Assembly: GCA_033807695.1 (NCBI GenBank)
Contig: CM066301.1
Location: 3,038,001 to 3,102,000 of the forward strand
DNA from: Daedaleopsis sinensis
Lineage: Eukaryota; Basidiomycota; Agaricomycetes; Polyporales; Polyporaceae
Reading direction: 5' to 3'
Length of the DNA stretch: 64,000 nucleotides
Shown here one piece after another: positions 19,901 through 29,507 of the stretch. Position 1 is the first letter of the stretch. Each line of letters begins with the position of its first letter. The position numbers and the translations under genes were made by a program. The notes under the pieces were generated by a model that saw only the letters and a program-made list of their open reading frames with translations, was not told where the DNA came from and searched no databases.

Positions 19901-22556
19901 CGCTTTGCCTCGGCGCGACTCCTATCAACGGTGCCCACTCGGTGGTACCCAAGCCCGGCCGCCATCTCTTCGGCCTTGTCCTCGAGGTACTTGATGACCT
20001 TCGCCTTCTTGGCCTTGAGCGCTTGGGCACCGGTCCGGACAAGGCTTGCCGTGGGCGAACCAGGATCACAGTAAAGTGGACCAGGGTACGAGGTTGCGGA
20101 CGAATCTAGCACGGACTCCGGGATGATCGAATGTAGCATTCGAATATTGATGTCCGTCGACTGACGAGCTGACAAGGCCACATCGAAGCTGGTGTTCATG
20201 TTCGCGCCATGGAAACAGGTTACGACCTTTCCCCCAAATCCAAAGCTGATGACGGGGACTCGTGCAGCTGCTCGGCCAAGGGGATCGTTGGTGCCCAACA
20301 ACGACGGCGACGGTGCATAAGTGGAATGCACAGGGGCCGCAAGCGTGACTACTTGTGCGCCCGTTCTGTCGTAGGTAGGTACGGGAGGCACCGACGGGAC
20401 GTAGGCATTGGAGGGCGGAGCGTAGGTGGTAGCGGGAAGAGCAAAGCTACCATAAGCATGCTCGCTGGATGTCCGTGCTGGAAGACGTGCTGGGGCGTAA
20501 GGATCGGCTGACGAGCTCGTCGAGTAAGTTGACCCATTCGAGGTGGTACGAGCATGTATCGAAGCTGCAGATACAGCCGTGGTCTTGTCACTTGGCGCGT
20601 AAGGATCGTAGGCGCTCTTGGATGCTGTCATTGAGCGTATTGAACTTGCCGGTGAGGCTGCTCGCTTTAGATCAGTTACACTCTGCGGATCATAGGAGTT
20701 GGACAACGTGGATCGTCGCGACTGGCTGGAAAGCGGCCTGCTCAGAGACGTAGCCACTGAATCCCTCCGCAAAGGAGGATCATAGGCGCTCTTCGGCGGG
20801 CTCGCGAGAGATCGCACTGAAGTGGCACTAGGAGACTTCGCCCGGTCCGAGGTGTCCGACTTCATTGGCGCGTATGGATCATACGTAGTGGGTGAAGCCT
20901 GACTGTGTGATGGCGGCGCAGTACTGCTTGCTCGTGGAGGCAGAGGGGTTATCGTCTTATCCGGAGAAGACTGCATAGGAGGAGGATACGCTCCTTGAGT
21001 CGACCAAGCTGATGAGTCAAACGCAACCGCCGCAGAAGTCGGTGGTGACGATGAGGCAGTCCTAGGGATGGCTTCTTCCGCAGACCCGAAGACCGCAGCT
21101 ATATCCTCGTCGACTTCCGGAATAATATCATGCAGCGCGGAAGTGGTTCGCTCAGCGGATACGTCGGAGACCGGGCTCGCATGGTCGAGGTGACTAGGTT
21201 CATAAGCCGGAGCGGCCGGAGCTTCAGGCAGGCTTGACTGCTGAGGAAGGGCGGGAATGTAGTTGTGATGGGGAGGAGCATACGTATCATTGACTTTCGG
21301 CAATCCTTCCGCCGCAAGACGAGGAGGTCCACCCCGCATCCCTCCACTCGCAGGTGCGCCAGCATGGTGCATGGGTGGGTTGTACGATGGCTGATATGCT
21401 GAAGCAGACCCATTGACAGCGGGAGGTGCATACGGACTGGATTGTGCACGTTGAGGGGGGGCGTAAGTTGTAGACGAGTGGCTGTCGTTACGATGCGGCG
21501 GCTTTACATGTGGGTCGGGAGTCCTAGGCCCCTTGGGCGGAGGGGCCAAAGGAACTTGAGGGCTTAATGTCGTCCGAGGCGGCGGCGAGACGGGTGAGAC
21601 GGGGGGCGGGGTGTTGTATACCACTCGGGGAGGAGCGACATGTTTCACCTTGGGCGGCGGAATAGGCGGGTCGTACGCGTTTGACGTCTTCGGACGATAC
21701 TGCGTGACAGACACCACAGGCGAAGGAGGAACGGCGGCGGATGCCAGAGGTGCTGGAGGAGGAGGGACAGCTACCTGAGAGGTGCCGTATGCCGAAGTGT
21801 GCGAATCCGTACCATACGTATGCGTATGGGCTGGAGGGGCAGCGGTGTAAGCCGGTTTGTAGGGATCATATGACGACGAAGCTGAGACGGAAGAATTGAC
21901 CGCATTAAAGCCTGGCTCCAGGCTTGACTGTGTCTGCGTGGGCTTGTAAGGGTCATACGTGGAAGGCGCGTACGTCCCATTTTGCGTAAGTGGAGCTTGT
22001 TGAGCAGTAGTCGCCGGGGCGTACGTGGAGGTGCTCTGAGGATACGCTGCATACGTCTTCGGAGCGTAGCTTTGTTGTTGAACATACGCAGGCTCATACG
22101 CTGAATGCGCGTATGAGGATAGGAAAGTGTGGGTGGAAAGCAGTAAAACTTACCCGACTTGGTCGACGCGGCAGGCTGAGAGTATACACTGCTCTGCGCA
22201 TACTGGTCATGCTGACCGTACGATGCATAACTACCATTCTGATGAGCGTTTGTCGTTGCAGGTTGGTATGCTTGAGATTGATAGGCCGTTGCATGATCGT
22301 CATAGGCGTAGGACTGTTGGCCGGTCGGGTCGTACCAGGTCTGTTGCGTGTCCTGCTGGTACACGCTCGAAGAGCCAGCTCCGTCAACAGGGAACGGGTC
22401 CGTAGCCGAGCCAAACAGGTCCGAGACTGCATCAGAAGTCTGCGCGTCCGTATGAGGGTCGTCCGAAGGGTTCTCGCCACCTAGTGCGGCAGAGAACGGG
22501 TCGTGCGCGGTGTCTGGTTCGCCGAAAAGAGATGCGGCCTCGCCTGCGGTCGACAT
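16998..22556 (-). CDS. SEC16: COPII coat assembly protein SEC16
   Basis: Exons in coding order are 22556-22154, 22100-19844, 19790-19339, 19287-19020, 18954-18685, 18635-17644, 17583-17438 and 17378-16998, giving 1722 aa. The first 740 residues are disordered with many YDPY/YAPP-type repeats. The central conserved domain starts near residue 750 (FGFGGKVVTCFHG). The ACE1 helical region follows (SKTVVRSSQLTKIQELL, AHACYLLSP, LAEIGHVQLATRYCEAI). The C-terminus has the WLSRIWG and SSFYYDKELKRWVNK motifs and a Pro-rich end with NVRSRYVDVF. SEC16 organises ER exit sites by recruiting Sec23/24 and Sec13/31. Confidence 0.95.
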
Positions 22557-22950
22557 TGCGTGAACGGCGGCACAGCCAAGACCCAGAAAGACGAGTGAGA
22601 GGGTCGGAAGAGAGCAAGCGCAAGCCGGAGGGTGTCAGTAAACTGATAGACACAGGTCACAGGCTTGGAGACGTATTTGGCCCAGTTTGCGCGACCACGT
22701 AGATGTCCGCCCGCCGGCCCGCGCAGACGCACTTGCTCTGACCACCATCTCTCAGTCTTACTCAACTCTTACCTAGTCTTACTCGCTCTGTTTACGACGC
22801 GGGTATGTCAAGGATCCCGCGCGCTATGACAACGCGGCCGTATTATGACAATTTCTACACAACCGTGCACAAGCACGCAACATGGACGCTGTGAGAGTTG
22901 GTCGGGATCCTTGGACTAGGACCTCAACAGGACCTTGCCTACGTTTGCGA
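22557..22950. other. Intergenic region upstream of SEC16
   Basis: No gene is seen. It holds the SEC16 5' leader and promoter and the short distance to the RPAP3 stop. The decamer AGTCTTACTC occurs twice, at 22754-22763 and 22775-22784, 21 bp apart (two helical turns), and could be a paired binding site. Confidence 0.5.
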
Positions 22951-24441
22951 TCAATAGCAGCCCCATACTGTCCTTGATCCGTCTTCCTTCCGTTTGTCCA
23001 TCTCACCCTCTACGCCTTCACTCTGTGTACGCCCCAGCAAGTCCCAAATGACCTGAGCATGCGCCATCTCGTTCGCATCCATCATCATGGACAAAGTTTT
23101 GAAGCGCGGGACGCGTGGGAGGTTCACCATGTAGGCACGGACAATCCGGGCCCTTTCTTGATCTTCTGGCATGTCTGTAAGGGCCGCGCGCAGTGTGCGC
23201 AGGACGGACGCGAGGATTGAGGCATCTAGCGATGTCTTGAACAGTACCGGAAGGCGCGTCGCGGGTATTTGCTACGCATATTCACGTCAGCCGTGCCCTT
23301 GCTATCACATGTGAACACACTCACACGAAGTACATCCCACCGCTCGTGATCTGTTTGCAACGTCTCCCAGATCCTCATGAACGAGACAAGGGTCTGAGGC
23401 GTCTCACGCTTAGGAACGTCCGCCTCCCCATTGGAGGAACTTGGAGCATAGAAAAGACTCGAGCGTCCGTCCGACCTGAAGATCCCACCTCTCGGTCGTG
23501 CCTCTTCTCGCGCTGCCTTCGCCTCCCGGAACGTTTGCGGTTTCGGCGGTGCAGATTGGGACGACGTTGTTGTAGTATGTGAAGAGGATGGACTAGACGG
23601 TTGGGCAGTTGACGCCTCCGAGCTAGTCCGCTCTATTGGGCGTGACGAAATGGGAGTGAGGAGACTCGAATCTTTGATCCCGACCGATGACTTCGCGTCC
23701 GACGAGGTTGCAGCCGGGACTTCAGGCTCAACTATACTGATAGGAACGCGTCGACGTTTTGTAGGAGGGGTAGATGAAGGCAATGGGGCGGAAATGTCGA
23801 TAGGTTTCTTCTGTAGATTGACGTTGGGCGCAAACGGCATGAGACACATGTATAACATTCGTACTCACCGTTTTCTGGACGGCTGGTACAGCTCTTAGCG
23901 CATCTTGTATTTTCTTCAGCTCCTGCTTCACCGAGTCGTTCTTGGGCTCGAGTTTTAGTGCAGCATTGAAGTCTGCACACCGCCCAAATACGCGTAAGAC
24001 CAGTGGCACCGAGATCACGCAGCCCACGCACCTATTTCAGCTTCCTTCAGCTTCTGCAAGGCAACCCTCGCCTGTCCTCTCCGAAAGTACCCCTTCACGT
24101 TCTTCTGGTCGAGGCGCAAGACGGTATCGCAATCTCTTTCTGCATCTTCGTTTCTGTCGACCGGGGTGAGCGCATGAAGTGGATGAGAACTATGGACGTG
24201 CACGCACTTACTTGCCAAGTTTAAGATACGCGGCAGCTCGATTGAGGGGGTACGTCGCGTTGGATGGATCCGCAATGAACGCCGCGGTGTAGTGTCCGAT
24301 GGCCGTAGGGAAGTCCCCCACTTTGAAGGCCGCGTTGCCCTGCAAAAGCGCGACAAATCAATTGGAGAAGAGTGCGCGATATGGGCGGAGATGATTGCGT
24401 ACCTTGTCCTTCTCTGTTTGTGCTTGTGCAGCAGAAGACAT
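22951..24441 (-). CDS. RPAP3: RPAP3-like TPR co-chaperone
   Basis: Exons in coding order are 24441-24403, 24339-24212, 24153-24032, 23972-23869, 23810-23325 and 23271-22951, giving 399 aa. Residues 10-125 are three tandem TPRs (KGNAAFKVGDFPTAIGHY, AAYLKLGKNEDAERD, KGYFRRGQARVALQKLKEA). A Ser/Thr/Pro-rich linker follows, then a C-terminal RPAP3_C-type helical domain (TLVSFMRIWETL to the end). RPAP3/Tah1-type proteins bring Hsp90 to the R2TP complex for assembly of RNA polymerase II, snoRNPs and PIKK kinases; S. cerevisiae Tah1 lacks this C-terminal domain. It is the first of four minus-strand genes in a row. Confidence 0.9.
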
Positions 24442-24559
24442 GACGAGATGCGCTCAGATGACCAGGACGGTGGTTAAAGGTAACGAGAAAGAGAATATTC
24501 CCGAGCAACGCGGACTTGGTTGTTCGGACGTTCGCTCCGGCGCCCCGAGATGAACGCTG

Positions 24560-24800
24560 ACGCCGTACTCTTGCTTTTGACCAGCCGTACCAGCAAGCTT
24601 ATACATCCTCCTGTCCTCCTCCGTCTCGGCCCAGGAAGTATGACGCCAGCGGCCGATCGAGCGCATCCTGTGCGCCCTGTGGCCACTCGGTCCAAACTTT
24701 TCGTAGTTCTTATAGTCTTTCTTAGTACTTACTACGGGTAGCCGTTGTGCGCACGCCGTACTCTTATGCTTGTAACCAGCCATATTACCTGCAAGCTTAT
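24560..24800. repeat. Imperfect ~45-bp direct repeat, copies about 193 bp apart
   Basis: Copy A is 24560-24603 and copy B is 24753-24800. Both begin acgccgtactctt and end gcaagctta, with a shared accagcc core and a few small indels. The position upstream of RPAP3 suggests a duplicated regulatory stretch or relics of a mobile sequence. It shows no coding conservation that I trust. Confidence 0.7.
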
Positions 24801-25195
24801 GCAAAGTTATACTCAGCACGACAGTCATAGACGTGGACGCAGCACGAGCGCTATGTATTGCAGATTATACTACTAGGGATATCTAGTATCGGTGTATACG
24901 ACGAGTACTGGGCTCAGGCGGGAGTATATCAAGGATTGGGTGGTAGATGCTAGCGCTGCTATGGGGTACTAAACGATGTGCAATGTACTGTAGGTATCGA
25001 CGGACCGGAGGCAGCAGAATCCGTGCGGATACAGAGGAGAAGAGACTATGGACACGTCCAAGCGCAATATCCAACAGAAGAAAGGAGCGGTGCGATTATG
25101 TGTATGATGCAGAGCGACTTGCGGTGACGATACGAGTAAAACAAGATGCGTGGTAGTGTATGGTAGATGGAAGATGCGAGCGAGTGAGCGAGACA

Positions 25196-25219
25196 GATGG
25201 AGATGGAGATGGAGATGGA
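25196..25219. repeat. (GATGGA)4 hexanucleotide microsatellite
   Basis: There are four perfect tandem GATGGA units, followed by a decayed GAATGG. They lie in the presumed 3' UTR or downstream flank of the PUF gene. Confidence 0.9.
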
Positions 25220-25292
25220 GAATGGAGGAATCCAGGCAGTGTCAGTGTGATGCAAAACGATACTATGCAAGCGAGCGGTATAAAGTATGCAA

Positions 25293-25337
25293 GACGACGA
25301 CGACGATGATGATGACGATGACGACAATGACGATGAG
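25293..25337. repeat. GAY (GAC/GAT) trinucleotide array
   Basis: About 15 GAC/GAT triplets (one AAT) run in tandem. On the minus strand they read as a poly-Ser frame that belongs to no gene model. In the PUF transcript they would be a (RUC)n tract about 145-190 nt after the stop codon. Confidence 0.9.
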
Positions 25338-25480
25338 AGAGGTATAGTGAGGTTTCCTAAGCAGAGTCAACAGCACATTCCGTGAAGGAAGCGTCGCCGC
25401 CTTGGCCGGGAGTCGAACACTTCTCGAGCAGCCGTTCAACTGTAGTATCCAGTGTGAGCAGCGGGCACACGGGACGTTTT

Positions 25481-28384
25481 CTACTGCAAATCCTTACTGG
25501 CTGAGAGGTGCTTGCTGTAAGCACTTGAATATCTTCTCATGTTCGCGAGGTGCGGCCGGACCTTGCTAATCAAGGCCTCCCTCTGCTCACCCTCAGCAGT
25601 GTTGAGCGCGCGCTGGAGGACGTAGTCTGAATACAGCCACATTTGTCAGCGAGGCAGTTCCGGACGCTGAAGGCAAACAAGCACTCACTTCCGAAGGAGT
25701 CCTTCATGAGACCCATGAGCGGACTGAGGCCATCCTGCTTGGGCGTCATGATCTCGTCGATAAGCTGGCGACGAGTGTCCGAGTCCGCGGTCATCAAGGC
25801 CTTCTCGCACACGTTGGACGCGAACTTGTGCTTCGCCATGTTGTTCATCTGGCCCATGAGCTTTGCGATGATCATCGTGCGGTCCTGCGGCGTGCCGTGC
25901 TCGAGAACGAACTGGACGACATAGTTCTAGAACGCACGTCAGCTACAAGCTTCAAGCGATACAAAGAAGTTTATACTTACTCCGAACTGGTCGATCATGA
26001 GGTTCGACACATACTTGTGCAGCTCGTCCAGAAGGGGGCGAGTCTGGTCCTCAGGCAGGTATTCGAAACACCGCTGAAGGACACGGCACCCGTACGGATG
26101 TGTCGAGAGCTCATAGACGCTGCCCCGGAACGCGGTTGTGAAGCCGAGGCGTTCAGGGACCACATGCTCAATGATCTTCTGGATCACCTATTGAATGCCG
26201 GCGTCAGCGCGAGCGCAGGATGCAGATAATGTCGACAGATACAGACATGGTTACCGTTGGCATCCTTGACGCACCGAAGCACACTTGGGCTGAGCTCTTG
26301 CACGAACATCATTTGTTGGTCCGGGTTCACGTACTCGATCGCCTGTATGGCCGTCTAATGAGCATGCGAACGACATATGTGACAGCGGATGAGAATATAC
26401 CTTCTGCACGACGCGGCACCCATACATCTGTAATGACAGGCCAAGAACTTGCCCCTCCATCGTGGCGACAAGTCGCGCCTTCTGCGCCGCCGTGCCGTAC
26501 TCGAACATCTTCTGCACCACCTACAAATTGGAACATTTAGCGGGCTGCACTCGAGATAAGAGAAACCGAGTAGGAAAACCCACATAGTTGCCGAAGACAT
26601 CCTGCATCAGCTGGACGGCACATTGGGGCACGATCTCGTCGAACACGATCTCCATTTCCTCACTAGTCGCAGACTCGAGCTTCTGCTGAATGAACCGGGA
26701 GCCGTGCTGGTCTCCACTGAACTCAACAATATATCCAAAGATGTCCTAGACCAATTTTAGCGTCAGCATCGAGGACCGCAAAAGATAGAGTTGTGTCAGC
26801 TGGCACGGACCCTTAGCTCCCATTTGCGTGACTTGTTCGCTCGGAACTCATCAAGCTGCGCACTCCTCACTGCCCCGTCCCCCCGTCGACCGTGACGGCT
26901 GCCGAACTGGCTCGCGGTCGGGCTAACGTGGGGATACCCGACACCGCGGGGGACACCGTGGAGCTGGGGACTGTAATCTACAGGCGCACCGTATGGCGAC
27001 GAGTGCGGCGACGGCGACGACCGGAGATTAGGGTACAGCACGTTCTGTGAGCAAATATCTGATGAGCTGATGACACACGCAGGGAACCGCAGTCAAAGAA
27101 GAACCGAAGCATACCTGGTCACGACGCTTGTCGCCAGCGGCCAGAGGGTGCGGTGTGAGCATAGGTGAATGTGAGGGGGGTGCGTGATATACCAAAGCCT
27201 GAGTCGGGTAGTAGTACTGAGATCCCATGGTGCGCGGTGAGCCATAGTCATAAAATTGCTGAGCGTGGAGATCAGCCATTGCGTGGTGGTGCATCGCCTG
27301 GCTCATCCCAGAATATACATTCGCAGCGGCTGTCGCAGGGGTAAGGGCGGGAGACGACCCGTATAGCGAGGCGTCTGGGTTCACCCGGTATCCATCATAC
27401 GAGTAGGCGTGGCCGGGGTAGTAGGCCGCATAGTCAGTCTGAGTGTACCCTCCATATGAACCTCTTGGGGGTTGCTGAGGGCCACGAATAGGGACACCGG
27501 GCGTTGTCGGTTGAGGCATGCCAGAAGGCTGGGAGCCCTGGCGGTAGCCCGCGCCCTGCTGCGCGAAGCCGTACTCTTCCTCTACCGCCATACCGCGGAG
27601 GGCGACAGAAAGATCGCTGTCGACCAAAGAAGTGGACTGGAGCGAGTCGTAGTTTGCTACGGGACTCGAATTTTGTCCTGTTAGAGCCCAAAGAGGCGGA
27701 GCTAGTTAGCGACCGAGGCCAGCGCTAGAAACATGAACGTACCGAGAACAGCGTTGTACTGCTGTCCTTGCTTGGACACGCCCGTTGCCGTTGCCGGCAA
27801 CCCTCCAGATTGGGCGGAGACCTGTCTTTGCCTCACCTGCAGGGCGGAGAGGAGGAGAAGAACGAAGTTAGCTTCCCTGCTGAGCAAGAGCAGATAGAGG
27901 ATGAATAAACATGCACGCGCAGACATACCATGTTTGACAAGTCCTTCTGCTGCGCGTCCGCAATCTCGTCCCAGGTTCCGCTGGCTGAGCGGGAACCCCA
28001 GCCGTCGCTCAGAGAGTGAGACATGGACGATTCTGGGACGCTAGCAGCTGAGGAACTGGATGGGTGTCTTGACGAGTTTGCGCCTCCCCATACCTGGCCA
28101 GCGCATTAGCGCACGGGGGCGCTGAATCGAAGCAAGTAGCGGACACTCACCTGCCATCCTGCATTCAAAGTCTTGAGCCCTGTTGTGGGGGCCATTGCAA
28201 CGCTGAGCATGTTTGCTGGACCTTTCCTGTGCGAGTGAATCTATATAGCGAGTTCAGCTGACGGGGGCGGGTGCAGTATTACCGGGAGAAGACGCACCGA
28301 GTTCGGAGAAGTTGACGGTGAATGACCTCGAGATTGCGAAGAGCCAGATGGTTTACGAGATGCTTCGTGATTAGTTGTTGACAT
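25481..28384 (-). CDS. Pumilio-family (PUF) RNA-binding protein
   Basis: Exons in coding order are 28384-28298, 28240-28151, 28093-27929, 27836-27743, 27677-27115, 27044-26811, 26745-26584, 26520-26401, 26354-26247, 26187-25981, 25926-25689 and 25626-25481, giving 737 aa. The first 390 residues are disordered, rich in Gly/Tyr/Pro/Gln/Ser. A Pumilio homology domain fills residues 400-735, with recognisable repeats such as [25 protein letters not shown]-type helices, [29 protein letters not shown] and NYVLQRAL. PUF proteins bind UGUA-type sites in mRNA 3' UTRs and repress or localise the message. The C-terminus ends shortly after the last repeat. Most introns sit at phase 0 between repeats. Confidence 0.95.
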
Positions 28385-29507
28385 AGCACGGCGAAGACCT
28401 GGGGGGGGTTTATATGAAGGATCTTTAGCCGAGGCGGTGACTCACATACGAAAGGCTACAGTATACGAGCTCTACGCGCAGGATCTATGGCGCGTTTGTT
28501 ATAAAGCTGTTGTACGGAGCGATGAGCAAAGCACGAGCAAGGCGAGGGCGAACGCGACCAAGGAACGTCGGGAAAGCGACAGAAGGCGTGTTCACCGCCG
28601 GAGAAAGGAAGGAGACGCGTTTGGACGCGTCCGATGCAGACCTCCGTCACACGAATGGGGATTGGGACGGGGGGGCACGAGGAGAGAGACTGACCAGTAT
28701 AGTACGCGTCGAGGAGGACGGTGGGGGGACGGGGGGAGGGGGCGGCCTCTTAGGTTCGCAGGACGCTAACCTCGTGGAGGGAGGAGGGCGGGAGACGTAC
28801 GTGCGCCCGCGCGTCGAGAAAAGGCGTCGGAAATGGGAAAAATAATTGAGGATTGGCATGTACCTAATTTGATTCCGCTGAAACTGGGCGCGCGGGTGCT
28901 CGTCGTCGGCCCAGTTGACACGTGTAACGCTGCCGCCTCCTCCGCCCAACCTTATCCGGCCACATTACGTAAACGATGCCGCGACCCGTTGCCCATCTCG
29001 GGCCCCAGCGCCTGCGCCCATCATGCCGCGCCTAAGCGCGCCTACCGCGACCCTGACGGCCATCTCCTCCTGCTCTCACGCGCCGCTCGCCCGCCTCTCG
29101 CCTCGCCGTTCTCGAGGGCCCGCCCAGCACGCCCATCGCCTCCAGCCCCGGCATTCAATCGCCTTCTCGCCGCCGTAGGCCCGCCTAAGCCCTTCCGCAC
29201 CGAGCCCCGGTTCACCCCAATGGACCGCATCCTTCACGCGACAACTTAGCGCGACATCACCCCGCCAATCCAAAGTCTCTCCGTCATTTACTTCTCAGCC
29301 CCAGAAATTTTCTCTCTTCATTATGGACCTACTGATCCGACCTCTTCGCTTTCCAAATTCCAAAGCAGCATAACCATTGGACATCCGCGTGGAGAACTTC
29401 CTTTGCTCTCTGTATTACAGGCAAAATAAACGAGTAGATGCGATGCAGTTCGTAACATACAAATGGACGTAACGTGGACAGGCGGGACAGGCGGGACGAG
29501 TGAAGGT
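28385..29507. other. GC-rich gene-free interval upstream of PUF
   Basis: No gene is supported. The interval separates the PUF start (28384, minus) from the kinesin-1 stop (29508, minus), so it carries the PUF promoter and long 5' leader plus the kinesin 3' end. It includes G-runs around 28660-28745 and a C-rich stretch around 28930-29210. Open frames there reflect high GC content and show no domain. Confidence 0.55.

Larger units (their letters stand above)
24442..25480. other. Gene-free interval with several repeats
   Basis: No gene is supported in this 1.04-kb stretch between the RPAP3 start (24441) and the PUF stop (25481). It holds the RPAP3 promoter and the PUF 3' UTR. It contains an imperfect direct repeat (24560-24603 and 24753-24800), a GATGGA hexamer array (25196-25219) and a GAY trinucleotide array (25293-25337). 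Confidence 0.6.

Noticed and set aside
25046..25327. Poly-Ser minus-strand frame
   Set aside because: Product of the GAY trinucleotide repeat; it overlaps no gene structure.
25385..25465. tRNA-like sequence on the minus strand (B-box-like GTTCGACTC and a partial A box)
   Set aside because: The boxes are about 16 nt too close for a tRNA and the T-arm does not pair; most likely PUF 3' UTR sequence.
28833..29249. 138-codon plus-strand frame upstream of PUF
   Set aside because: Pro/Ala/Arg-rich composition typical of random frames in GC-rich DNA; no introns, no recognisable motif.
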